Assembly (NCBI RefSeq): GCF_025950095.1
Contig: NZ_JAPDDR010000013.1
Location: 94,051-158,050, forward strand
DNA length: 64,000 nucleotides
Direction: 5' to 3'
From: Luteolibacter rhizosphaerae
GTDB taxonomy: Bacteria; Verrucomicrobiota; Verrucomicrobiia; Verrucomicrobiales; Akkermansiaceae
Both the position numbers and the translations under genes were made by a program. The notes beneath the pieces are model-generated. The model was not told the origin of the DNA and made no database searches. It saw only the letters and a list, made by a program, of their open reading frames with translations. Below are positions 8,556 to 16,463 of the stretch, piece by piece. Every line of letters begins with the position of its first letter. Position 1 is the first letter of the stretch.

Positions 8556-9290
8556 ATGAACCGACCGAATCCCGGGCCTGTGGTTCCCAGCGGCGTGCTG
8601 CTGGTGGACAAGGCTCCCGACATGACCTCGCACGACGTGGTCGCCATTGCCCGCCGCGCGCTCGGCACGAAGAAGATCGGCCACTGCGGCACGCTCGATC
8701 CCATGGCCACGGGCCTGCTGATGCTGGTGGTGGAACGCGCCACGAAGATCCAGGACCTCCTGATGAGCGAGGACAAGGAGTACGAGGGCACGCTCACGCT
8801 GGGTAAGAAGACCAGCACCCAGGACCGGCAGGGCGAGGTGACGGAGGAGAAGGAGGTTCCCGCCTTCACTGCGGCGCAGATCGATGCTGCATTCGGCGAG
8901 TTCACCGGTGCCTTCGAGCAGATTCCGCCGATGGTTTCCGCGATCAAGAAGGATGGCGTGCCTCTCTACAAGCTGGCCCGCAAGGGTCAGGAGGTGGAAC
9001 GCCAGCCGCGCCCGGTCACGGTCACGAAGTACGAGGTGTCTCGTATCGAGCTGCCGGAAGTGGACTTTACCGTAAATTGCTCGAAGGGCTTCTACGTGCG
9101 GACTTATGCCCATGACATCGGCGACAAGCTCGGTTGCGGCGCGCACCTCAGCGCCCTGCGCCGGACCCGCTCCGGGCGCTTCACGCTGGAACGCGCTTTG
9201 AAGGTGGATCAGATCAAGACGATGCCGCGCGAGGAGCTGTGGCGGAGCCTGGTGAGCCTCGCGGAGATCTCGCTGATGCGCGGGGCTTGA
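8556..9290 (+). CDS. truB: tRNA pseudouridine-55 synthase
   Basis: TruB isomerises uridine 55 in the T-loop of tRNAs. The 244-residue protein has the family start PSGVLLVDKAPDMTSHDVV, the catalytic-aspartate motif GHCGTLDPMATGLL, and conserved downstream motifs PPMVSAIKKDGVPLYKLARKG and CSKGFYVRTYAHDIG. It is shorter than E. coli TruB (314 aa) because it lacks the C-terminal PUA domain, as in some other phyla. It forms a short operon with nrnA. Confidence 0.95.
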   Translation: MNRPNPGPVVPSGVLLVDKAPDMTSHDVVAIARRALGTKKIGHCGTLDPMATGLLMLVVERATKIQDLLMSEDKEYEGTLTLGKKTSTQDRQGEVTEEKEVPAFTAAQIDAAFGEFTGAFEQIPPMVSAIKKDGVPLYKLARKGQEVERQPRPVTVTKYEVSRIELPEVDFTVNCSKGFYVRTYAHDIGDKLGCGAHLSALRRTRSGRFTLERALKVDQIKTMPREELWRSLVSLAEISLMRGA

Positions 9291-9348
9291 GGGAAGATCC
9301 GCAGCTCAAGCGACAACTGCCCGGCAGCGCTGATCCGCGGCGCAGCCG

Positions 9349-9583
9349 CCTTGGACTGCGTGCAGCCTGCTGCCGCTTTCGGCAGGTAGCCCTGCTGCCG
9401 TGAAGCCGCGGGGAAGGTCGCGGGTTATCCTGCGGGGGAGTGTCGAATTTCCCCCGGATCCTGCTTGGTCGGGAAGCTCGGCATCGGCGAGGCCGGGGAT
9501 GACCCGGAGAGGGAGGATCATCACCCGTGCTCCGCAGCAGGCTGCGTTCGCGAAAGCGGCAGCAGGCTGCACGCAGTCCAAGG
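9349..9583. repeat. Perfect 33-bp inverted repeat flanking a 169-bp centre
   Basis: Bases 9349-9381 and 9551-9583 are exact reverse complements over all 33 positions (left arm begins CCTTGGACTGCGTGCAGCCT, right arm ends GCACGCAGTCCAAGG). The 169-base centre has no convincing ORF. The arms match the CTGC-rich style of REP/BIME-like elements, two copies of which may sit head to head here; a non-autonomous MITE is the alternative. The whole gap (9291-9599) between truB and the next, convergent, gene consists of this element and short flanks. Confidence 0.8.
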
Positions 9584-9599
9584 AGCCTGCGGCTCGGGA

Positions 9600-9971
9600 C
9601 TACTTTGCTTCGTCCCACTTCCGGTTCGGCAGGAAAGTGCGGGAGCGCTCCGTGATCCGTCCGTCTGCCACGCCATCGGCGGCATCGACGGTGGCCGCCC
9701 GCAGTGCGATCTCCTCGCGCTTGAGGCTGCCTTTCTCCTCCAGAAGCTGGATCAAGGCCTCGATCACCAATCCCGCCTGACCGAGATCGCGCTGAAGTTC
9801 CACAACCTGCTGCTCCAAGCTCCGGTCCTTGGCGGCATCCCAGCGGCGCTCGCGTTCCTCGCGGAAGCGTTGCTGCGCGGCATGCATCGATTCAAGCCGC
9901 TGGGTCTCGGCGATGCTGCGGAGATGGCTGGCCTGCGCGACCTGCGGGAAGAAGAAGTCGAAGAAGCTCAT
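9600..9971 (-). CDS. Hypothetical coiled-coil protein
   Basis: The 123-residue protein begins MSFFDFFFPQVAQASHLRSI and then runs as a charged helical segment (AAQQRFREERERRWDAAKDR, then QQVVELQRDLGQAGLVIEAL) that looks like a coiled coil over residues 20-95. No catalytic motif or signal peptide is seen, though the aromatic N-terminus could be an amphipathic membrane anchor. I do not recognise a family. It is convergent with truB, with the 33-bp inverted repeat between them, and lies 73 bases downstream of the obg stop on the same strand. It could be transcribed together with obg. Confidence 0.7.
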   Translation of the reverse strand: MSFFDFFFPQVAQASHLRSIAETQRLESMHAAQQRFREERERRWDAAKDRSLEQQVVELQRDLGQAGLVIEALIQLLEEKGSLKREEIALRAATVDAADGVADGRITERSRTFLPNRKWDEAK

Positions 9972-10044
9972 GGTGGCGCGATCCTAGGAAGAGCGCCGGA
10001 AGCCGCCATTACAAGTTGGCGGCCCGCTTCCATGGGCCGAAGCC

Positions 10045-11091
10045 TCAAGCCTTGTAGCCCACCTCGTCGTTCAGGAAGAGCTTCAGCGCATCGAGACCTT
10101 CTTCCAGCTCGGCGGAGATCGGGATGACCTTCACCTTCGGGAAGCGCTGCTCGAGGGCCTTCAGGTTGTCCTCGGCACCTTCCATGTCCATCTTGTTGGC
10201 CACGATCATCCAGGGGAAGCGGCCGAGCTCTTCATCGTACTCGCTGATCTCCTTGCGCAGGATCTGGATGTCGGAGATCGGGTCGCGGCCTTCGCTGCCG
10301 GCGATGTCCACCACGAAGATCAGCACGCGGCAGCGGGTGATGTGGCGCAGGAACTCGTGGCCGAGGCCGCGGTTCTGGTGCGCGCCTTCGATCAGTCCCG
10401 GAATGTCCGCCACGGTGCAGCGGCGGAAGCCGCCGAACTCGACGACACCCACGCTCGGCTGGAGCGTGGTGAAGGGATACGCGGCCACCTTCGGGTGGGC
10501 GTGGGAAAGCTTGCCGAGCAGGGTGGACTTGCCGGCATTCGGGAAGCCGACGAGACCGGCATCCGCGATGCGGCGGAGTTCGAGGTAGAAGACGCCTTCT
10601 TCACCTTCTTCGCCCGGGGTCGATTCGGTCGGAGTGCGGTGCGTCGGGGTGGCGAAGTTCGAGTTGCCCATCCCGCCCTTGCCGCCCTTGCAAAGCACGA
10701 ATTCCTGGCCGTACTCGGTCAGGTCCGCGATCGGCTCCAGATCGATGCCTTCGTCACCGCGCTCGAATTCCACGGCCTCCTGCACGGTGGTCGCATTGCT
10801 GCGATAGACGACCGTGCCGGGCGGCACCTTGGCGATGACGGTCGCGCCGCCCTTGCCGGTCTTGCGCACGCCCGCGCCGTTGTTGCCCTTCTTCGCGATC
10901 AGCTTCGGATCGTAGTGGAACTGGCGCAGGTTGTCGGTGGAGGGGTCCACCTTCAGGATGATGTCGCCGCCCTTGCCGCCATCGCCGCCATCCGGGCCGC
11001 CGCGGGGCACGTACTTTTCCCGGCGGAAGGAGACAGCTCCATTCCCGCCGTCGCCGGCCTTGGCGTAGATGCGGATGTGGTCGATGAACAT
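10045..11091 (-). CDS. obg: Obg/CgtA GTPase
   Basis: The 348-residue GTPase acts in 50S ribosome assembly and stress control. Residues 1-158 form the glycine-rich Obg fold (FIDHIRIYAKAGDGGNGAVS, GGPDGGDGGKGGD). The G domain follows, with G1 GFPNAGKST, G2/switch TTLQP, G3 DIPGLIEGA and G4 NKMD. It ends just after the G domain, so the variable C-terminal OCT domain is missing. The usual neighbours rplU and rpmA are absent here. A 165-base leader upstream (11092-11256) shows no ORF. Confidence 0.95.
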   Translation of the reverse strand: MFIDHIRIYAKAGDGGNGAVSFRREKYVPRGGPDGGDGGKGGDIILKVDPSTDNLRQFHYDPKLIAKKGNNGAGVRKTGKGGATVIAKVPPGTVVYRSNATTVQEAVEFERGDEGIDLEPIADLTEYGQEFVLCKGGKGGMGNSNFATPTHRTPTESTPGEEGEEGVFYLELRRIADAGLVGFPNAGKSTLLGKLSHAHPKVAAYPFTTLQPSVGVVEFGGFRRCTVADIPGLIEGAHQNRGLGHEFLRHITRCRVLIFVVDIAGSEGRDPISDIQILRKEISEYDEELGRFPWMIVANKMDMEGAEDNLKALEQRFPKVKVIPISAELEEGLDALKLFLNDEVGYKA

Positions 11092-11256
11092 GGGATCGGG
11101 GCGCGGAGAGTCGTGCGTCAGGTTCGGGGCGTCAACGGGAAAGGAACACAGGCCGAGGGTGGCAAACTACGGGTTTATTCCGGGATTTCACGAAAAGATC
11201 CGGCAGAGTCGAGGCAGGGTGACAGCGTCCCGGATCATGAAGTTGAGCCTGACGGG

Positions 11257-11574
11257 TTAAAGTTCCGGTGCGGAAAATTCGCGGAGGATTGCCTCTACCC
11301 CGCCGGAATCGAGCTCAAAGATCCTCTCTTCGATTTTGTCGATTTTCTCTAGGGGTGGTTCTCCTCTTCGAGGCTCTTCGAGTTTTGCAAGCGTTGCCCC
11401 TAGCAACTTCAGCCGGGCCTGCAACACCCGGGCGGCCATCTTGGAGAAATTCGGTGGTGTCCCCGGCGCTTCGCTCGCGCTGAATTCTTCCACGGCTTTG
11501 CGCAGGATAGATTCGCAGTCCGCGACCTTCGTCGCGTGAGTATGCCCGGAGTAACCATGTGCCCATTGTGCCAT
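11257..11574 (-). CDS. Hypothetical protein downstream of vapBC
   Basis: The 105-residue product is mostly helical and charged (KMAARVLQARLKLLGATLAK, then LEKIDKIEERIFELD). I do not recognise a family. It starts 26 bases after the vapC stop on the same strand, so it may be the third gene of that operon or a small conserved accessory gene. Base composition is lower in GC than the neighbouring obg, as is that of vapC, consistent with a shared, acquired block at 11257-12219. Confidence 0.55.
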   Translation of the reverse strand: MAQWAHGYSGHTHATKVADCESILRKAVEEFSASEAPGTPPNFSKMAARVLQARLKLLGATLAKLEEPRRGEPPLEKIDKIEERIFELDSGGVEAILREFSAPEL

Positions 11575-11600
11575 GAGATGTAAATGGGATGATTTGGCAA

Positions 11601-11981
11601 CTAACGAGGTTTAAATACCTTAAGGTCCAAAGATGGAATGACCTTGAAGTGCTTCGCGTTGGAAGTGGCAAGAGGGAGCTGCCACTCGACGGCGGTCGCG
11701 GCGATCAAGGCGTCTCCTGCTCGCAAATTGTGGGAGAGGGAGAATTGTTCCACATAGACCATGGCTCTATGACTTGCCTCCGGGGTTATCGGCAACGTTT
11801 CGAAGTCCAGATCGAGAAGGAATTTTTTGGAGAGCCGGAGTTCGGATGCATTCCGGGAGCACTGGAGAAACTCCATCCACGAGAATGCGGAAATGAATCT
11901 CCGGGGCGCTTGATCGATTAGCTTCGCTGCCGCGGCATTGCCGCGCTGGGCCCAGATGAAGATATCGGTGTCAAATATCAT
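11601..11981 (-). CDS. vapC: PIN-domain ribonuclease toxin, VapC-like
   Basis: The 126-residue protein is a PIN-domain nuclease. It has the first acidic residue in MIFDTDIFIWAQRG, the conserved glutamate in SAFSWMEFLQ, the third acid in RAGDALIAATAVEW, and the terminal motif LATSNAKHFKVI, where the fourth acidic position is replaced. VapC toxins cleave tRNA or rRNA until bound by antitoxin. Its start lies inside the end of the upstream antitoxin gene (11-base overlap), as expected for a toxin-antitoxin pair. Confidence 0.88.
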   Translation of the reverse strand: MIFDTDIFIWAQRGNAAAAKLIDQAPRRFISAFSWMEFLQCSRNASELRLSKKFLLDLDFETLPITPEASHRAMVYVEQFSLSHNLRAGDALIAATAVEWQLPLATSNAKHFKVIPSLDLKVFKPR

Positions 11982-12219
11982 GATGACGGGGGGCCCGTAG
12001 CCGGTCCATCAGCTTGGAAACGTCCTCCTTGTCGTCGGCTCTCGATCCGAAGAAGGGATGATCTGCGGCCTTGACCGTGGATTTGCCTTTCTCGGCAGGA
12101 ACAATGTAACCCCGGAGTTTACCCCGGACGTGGAGACTGACGGTTTCGCGGCGGTCAAGCGCTGCGAGCACCTCTTTGGTCCGGTAACGGAGATCTACCG
12201 ATGTCGCCTTCATAGACAT
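11971..12219 (-). CDS. vapB: Antitoxin of the VapBC pair (Phd/YefM-like N-terminus)
   Basis: The 82-residue protein has an N-terminal segment SVDLRYRTKEVLAALDRRET followed by a beta-hairpin-like VSLHVRGKLRGYIVPA. This resembles type II antitoxins of the Phd/YefM or VapB class, which bind their own promoter. The C-terminal half (DHPFFGSRADDKEDVSKLMD) is charged and would wrap the toxin; the phrase HPFFG is common in antitoxins of this group. It precedes and overlaps vapC. The 36-base gap upstream of it to the MATE gene leaves little room for a promoter, unless the promoter lies in the MATE 3' end. Confidence 0.82.
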   Translation of the reverse strand: MSMKATSVDLRYRTKEVLAALDRRETVSLHVRGKLRGYIVPAEKGKSTVKAADHPFFGSRADDKEDVSKLMDRLRAPRHHDI

Positions 12220-12255
12220 TTAGAATAGACATTTGGTGGGATTCGTCAAGTCGCC

Positions 12256-13677
12256 CTACACCTTCGCGTCCAGCCATTTCCCGCGGAAATGGACCCAGGC
12301 GAAGACGAGAGCTTGGGTGAAAAGATCCAGCGAGAAGACGATCCAGACGGTGCGGAGGTCGAACCAAGGCTCGTTCTTGAACAGCCAGAGCATGCCGATC
12401 CGGTAGAAGATCATGCTGCCGAAGGACCAGCGCATCACGATATTCGTGGCGCCGGCGCCGCGCATGGAGGTCTTCAGGATGATGCAGGTGGCGAAGAAGG
12501 GCTGGGCGGCGGCGCAGATCAGGACGAGGGGGGAAGCGATTTTCAGCAGCTCCGGGCTGTCCGGGGCCATGAAGGCGATCAACGGGTCCCGCTCGAAGAT
12601 GAAGATGATGCCGATCGCCCCCATCAGGGTGGCGGCCACCTTCCAACAGAGGCGCACCGCCCGGGTGGCCATCTCCTTGGACCCGGCACCGAGATACTGT
12701 CCGACGAGAGCGGCACCTGCGGTGGCGATCGCCCAGCCGGGCAGGAAGCTCATCGACTCCACCCGGATGGCCAGGATGTGCGCGCCCAGATTGCCCTCGC
12801 CCGGCAGGGTGGCGATGACGTGGATACCGTAAGCGTGGATGCCCCACATGAAGGCGATCTCGAAGGACTGCGGCGCACCGATGCGGATGATCCGCTTCAT
12901 CGTTTCCCAGTGCGGCCGGAGCCCGGCGAGCGTCCAGGAGAGCGCACCGCTCTTCCGCGCCAGCAGCAGGCTCACCGTGAGCAGGCCGGAGGCCCAGCCG
13001 ATGACCGTGCCGGTGGCGATGCCGCCGACCCCGTGGCCACCGTAGGGGGCGGGGCCAAGGGCGAGCAGGCTGGAGACGGCCATGTTCACCAGATTCACCA
13101 CGCACATGCCGATGAAGGGCGTGCGGGTATCGCCGGATCCGCGCAGGGCGGCATTGATGGCGAACATGGCCCCGCTGAAGGGACCGGAGATCGCGAGAAT
13201 GCGCAGGAACTTTTCCGCATGGGCCGCCGCCTCCGGCTTCAGGCCCACGCCTTGGATCAATGCCGGGATGCCGAGATGGAGGGCGAGCAGGGAAAGCAGT
13301 CCGGCGGCGATGCCGAGCCAGAGGCCCTGGCCCAAGCCGAGGCGGGCGAGGGGAGTATCCCGGGCCCCGGTGGCGCGGGAGACCAGGGCCATGACGCCGG
13401 TGGCCACGGCTCCCTGAAGGATATTGAAGAACCAGCCGACGTAGCCCCCGAGGCCCATCGCATCGAGAATCGCCACGCGGTCGCTGCCATCGCCGATGCG
13501 GCCGGCGATGATCAGGTCGGTGAAGCCGACGCAGAAGGCGAGGACTTGCTCAAGGAGTGGCCAGAAGGCGAGCACCCAGATCTGTTTCCCCAGCGAGAGA
13601 TCGGCTAGACGGCCTGCCAGCCTCACTTCGGGAACCGCTCGTTGGCTCGCTTCCGCACTTAATCCGGGTTTTGCCAT
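12256..13677 (-). CDS. MATE-family efflux transporter
   Basis: The 473-residue protein has twelve hydrophobic segments in two related halves, the MATE (NorM/DinF) architecture, which exports drugs or metabolites with Na+ or H+. Typical phrases are ALVSRATGARDTPLARLGLG in the first half and GAALVGQYLGAGSKEMATRA in the second. The start chosen (MAKPGLSAEASQ at 13677) removes an unlikely 345-residue extension that runs antisense through hflX. The gene is divergent from hflX, with 150 bases between their starts holding both promoters. Substrate is unknown. Confidence 0.9.
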   Translation of the reverse strand: MAKPGLSAEASQRAVPEVRLAGRLADLSLGKQIWVLAFWPLLEQVLAFCVGFTDLIIAGRIGDGSDRVAILDAMGLGGYVGWFFNILQGAVATGVMALVSRATGARDTPLARLGLGQGLWLGIAAGLLSLLALHLGIPALIQGVGLKPEAAAHAEKFLRILAISGPFSGAMFAINAALRGSGDTRTPFIGMCVVNLVNMAVSSLLALGPAPYGGHGVGGIATGTVIGWASGLLTVSLLLARKSGALSWTLAGLRPHWETMKRIIRIGAPQSFEIAFMWGIHAYGIHVIATLPGEGNLGAHILAIRVESMSFLPGWAIATAGAALVGQYLGAGSKEMATRAVRLCWKVAATLMGAIGIIFIFERDPLIAFMAPDSPELLKIASPLVLICAAAQPFFATCIILKTSMRGAGATNIVMRWSFGSMIFYRIGMLWLFKNEPWFDLRTVWIVFSLDLFTQALVFAWVHFRGKWLDAKV

Positions 13678-13827
13678 CGCGCGCGGCGAGGCGTAGCGGG
13701 TGGTCCGGGGGATTACAACCACGGCTGCTAGAGAGATTTTGTAAGCGCCTGCCGTGGCGGGATGGAACGAAGCGCTTGGATTTTCCCCTTCGCATCCGTG
13801 GCCCGGCGGTGCCAAGTTCCCTCCGGA

Positions 13828-15120
13828 ATGTTTGAAGTCCGCGAGAAACCCGAGATGGTCGAGCGCGCGCTGCTGGTGCGCCTGTATTTCGACCCGCGCG
13901 AGGAAGATGAATCCGAGGCCCTGCTGGAAGAGTTGGGCGAGCTGGTCTCCACGCTGGGGATCGGCGTGGTGGAGAAGCTGCTCGTGCGCAGCCGGGAGAT
14001 GCACAAGAAGTTCCTCTGCGGCACCGGTAAGGCGGCGGAAATCGCGGAACTGGCGAAGGCGCACGAGTGCGATGTTCTCGTCTTCGACAACCAGCTCGCA
14101 CCCTCCCAGCAACGTGAGTGGGAGCGCGCCGCGGACATGACCGTGCTCGATCGCGAGGAAGTGATTCTCGATATCTTCGCCCGCCGCGCGCAGACGAAGG
14201 AAGCCCGCCTGCAGGTGGAGCTGGCCCGCATGCAGTACGCGCTGCCGCGGTTGGCGCGCATGTGGGGTCACCTCGACCGCGAGGGCGGCTCCGGCGGTGG
14301 TGTGGGCGGCGGCGGTGCCTCGCGCGGCATGGGTGAAAAGCAGATCGAGGTGGACCGCCGGATGGCGAATGTCCGGATCGACCGCGCCCGCCGCGAACTG
14401 GAAGACGTGCGCAAGCAGCGCGCCACACAGCGCAAGGAGCGCGAGAAGATGGAGACGCCGCATGCCGCCATTGTCGGCTACACCAACGCGGGCAAGTCCA
14501 CTCTGCTCAACAAGCTCAGCGGTGCCGATGTGATGGCGAAGGACATGCTCTTCGCGACGCTGGATACCACCACGCGCAAGATCGAGCTGCCGGACGGCCA
14601 GCCGCTCCTCATCACGGACACCGTCGGCTTCGTGCGCAACCTCCCGCACCGTCTGGTGGAAGCCTTCAAGGCGACGCTGGAAGAAGCGGTGCTCGCGGAT
14701 TTCCTGATCCACGTGCTCGATGCCACCTCACCGGAGATCGAGCGTTTCCATGAGACCACACTCAAGGTGCTGGGCGAACTCGGCGCGGCGGACAAGCGCA
14801 CCATCACCGCGCTGAACAAGATCGACCTGGTCACCGAACCCGAGCGCCTTGCCGAACTGCGGAGACTTTATCCGGATGCCCTGCACATCTCCGCCGCCAA
14901 CGGCCTGGGCATGGAGGCGCTGCTGCTCAAATGCTCCGAGGTGATGGCCGACCGCGTGCGCCGGAAAAAATACCGCATCCCGCAAAGCCGTGCCGATCTC
15001 ATCGGCGTCCTGCACCGCGATGCCAAAGTCCTGTCCACCGAGTACGAAGACAACGACATCCTCGTCACCGCGGTGGTGCCGGCCTCGATCGCGGGGCGGC
15101 TGGAGGAGTTCGGGATCTAG
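13828..15120 (+). CDS. hflX: HflX ribosome-associated GTPase
   Basis: HflX splits stalled ribosomes under stress. The 430-residue protein has the N-terminal HflX domain (VERALLVRLYFDPRE, HKKFLCGTGKAAEIAELAK, VFDNQLAPSQQREWE), a glycine-rich loop (GGSGGGVGGGGASRGMGEKQ) and a coiled-coil linker. The G domain follows: G1 GYTNAGKSTLLNKL, G3 DTVGFVRNLPHRLVEAF, G4 NKID. The start at 13828 (MFEVREKPEMV) is preferred over the ATG-like upstream extension because the family begins at this point. It is divergent from the MATE gene and is followed by a strong hairpin. Confidence 0.94.
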   Translation: MFEVREKPEMVERALLVRLYFDPREEDESEALLEELGELVSTLGIGVVEKLLVRSREMHKKFLCGTGKAAEIAELAKAHECDVLVFDNQLAPSQQREWERAADMTVLDREEVILDIFARRAQTKEARLQVELARMQYALPRLARMWGHLDREGGSGGGVGGGGASRGMGEKQIEVDRRMANVRIDRARRELEDVRKQRATQRKEREKMETPHAAIVGYTNAGKSTLLNKLSGADVMAKDMLFATLDTTTRKIELPDGQPLLITDTVGFVRNLPHRLVEAFKATLEEAVLADFLIHVLDATSPEIERFHETTLKVLGELGAADKRTITALNKIDLVTEPERLAELRRLYPDALHISAANGLGMEALLLKCSEVMADRVRRKKYRIPQSRADLIGVLHRDAKVLSTEYEDNDILVTAVVPASIAGRLEEFGI

Positions 15121-15149
15121 CGAGGGCTTTGAGGGGTGGGGAGAGTGAT

Positions 15150-15187
15150 GGATGCCGTCTTCCGGACTTGAAGGGAAGATGGCATCC
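15150..15187. terminator. Strong hairpin after hflX
   Basis: Bases 15150-15163 (GGATGCCGTCTTCC) pair with 15174-15187 (GGAAGATGGCATCC) through 14 pairs including one G.T, with a 10-base loop. It lies 30 bases after the hflX stop and 38 before the next start. There is no T tract, so termination would need other factors; it could also be a small repeat. Confidence 0.55.
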
Positions 15188-15224
15188 AGATAGCTGCTAT
15201 CACCTAACTCCCCCTTTGAACTTT

Positions 15225-16040
15225 ATGGCCCTGTCCTTCCCTTCGGGTCCTGTCCGTGCTTTGACCTTGGCCGCGCTTTGTTGGCCGGTGATTGCCGGTG
15301 CGGCGGCACCCCAGCGCGCGCCAAAGGGCGTGCCGCAGAACGCCGTGTGGTATACTGGCAACCAAGGTAGCTGGTTCGCAGTGATCGAGGATCCCTGCAC
15401 ATGGCAACAAGCCAAGGAGCGCTGTGAGTTGGCGGGTGGGCAACTCGCAGTTGCCGCGGATGCCAAGACTTGGGAAGTGGTCTCGAAGGTGGTACCCCGA
15501 TTCGAGGTCTGGCTCGGAGCGACCGATGAAGCGGTGGAAGGCAAGTGGGTCTGGGTGGACGGCACGCCGATGACTTGGAACACGTGGCGGCGCAATGAAC
15601 CGGATAATCGCGGTGGAAATGAGGATGCGCTTGTCGCATCGTGGACTGATGTGCCCTCTAACGCCGACTGGGTAAAAGGCTACATCTGTCAGTGGAAGTC
15701 CTTCGACGGGCTGATGGCGCTACGCTTCGATGTCGCGAAGCGTGGGGAGTTGGAGGTGGCTCTGGCCTTCCAGAAGGAGATCGATCACGTCACGGCGGGT
15801 GGGCTTGTCACGCTGAATCAGGATGCCAAGCCGCCCAAGGTATTGCTGCAACTCCGGCGGGATCACATCGGGAAGTGCCATTTCGCGGACATCGAGCGCG
15901 CCCGGAAGGCCGCGCCGCTGGCAGATCGTTGCAATTCCCTGCTCGAAAAGATCCAGACAAAGTTGCTGAAGGAGGGGATGATCGAGCACGCGCAGCAGGT
16001 CAAAATGCTGCGGGCATCGATCGTCAGGCTGGGGGCTTGA
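15225..16040 (+). CDS. Secreted C-type-lectin-domain protein
   Basis: The 271-residue protein has a signal peptide (FPSGPVRALTLAALCWPVIAGAAA) and a C-type lectin-like domain at about residues 40-160: WQQAKERCELAGGQLAVAAD, then WLGATDE, WVWVDGTPMTWNTW, NEPDNRGGNEDAL and WTDVPSNADWVKGYICQW. The EPDN and WTD motifs correspond to the sugar-selectivity (EPN) and calcium (WND) motifs of lectins. The C-terminal 110 residues are helical and charged and match nothing I recognise. Such proteins bind carbohydrate outside the cell. It is convergent with rrf2. Confidence 0.82.
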   Translation: MALSFPSGPVRALTLAALCWPVIAGAAAPQRAPKGVPQNAVWYTGNQGSWFAVIEDPCTWQQAKERCELAGGQLAVAADAKTWEVVSKVVPRFEVWLGATDEAVEGKWVWVDGTPMTWNTWRRNEPDNRGGNEDALVASWTDVPSNADWVKGYICQWKSFDGLMALRFDVAKRGELEVALAFQKEIDHVTAGGLVTLNQDAKPPKVLLQLRRDHIGKCHFADIERARKAAPLADRCNSLLEKIQTKLLKEGMIEHAQQVKMLRASIVRLGA

Positions 16041-16049
16041 GAAGGCCCT

Positions 16050-16463
16050 CTAGATGTAGAACATCGGGGCCTCCGACTTTTCGGAAAGCTGGACGAGGGT
16101 CACGTTCGCGAGATTCTGCTTCAGTTCGTTCGCCACCTTTTCCCACGCGGCGCGGACCGAAATCCCGCTGTCGCCCTCGGTTTTCATCGAAAAGGAGAGC
16201 AGGGTGGGCTCCACAGCTTCGACGATTTCCCGCAGGTTGATGGCGTCCGGCTTGCGGGCGAGGAGGTAGCCGCCGCTCTTCCCGCGTCGGCTTTCCACCA
16301 GCCCTGCACGACGCAAGTCGTTGAGGATCTGGACTAGGAAGTTCGCGGACACGGCTTCGCGTTGCGCTAGTTCCTCCAGACGTGTTATAGTTCGCCCGTC
16401 GAACCGCTTCGCCAACTGGGCCATCGCCCGGCAAGCGTAGTCGAGCTTTTGGGAAATTCGCAT
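16050..16463 (-). CDS. Rrf2-family transcriptional regulator
   Basis: The 137-residue protein begins with the canonical Rrf2 start MRISQKLDYACRAMAQLAKR and has a winged-helix DNA-binding domain (LEELAQREAVSANFLVQILN, DLRRAGLVESRRGKSGGYLL). The cysteines that ligate the Fe-S cluster in IscR and NsrR are absent, so it is closer to CymR-type members. CymR controls cysteine metabolism in Gram-positives with CysK as partner. Here the gene is divergent from cysE and shares the CATG at the two starts, which supports a role in regulating serine acetyltransferase; that role is inferred. Confidence 0.88.
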   Translation of the reverse strand: MRISQKLDYACRAMAQLAKRFDGRTITRLEELAQREAVSANFLVQILNDLRRAGLVESRRGKSGGYLLARKPDAINLREIVEAVEPTLLSFSMKTEGDSGISVRAAWEKVANELKQNLANVTLVQLSEKSEAPMFYI

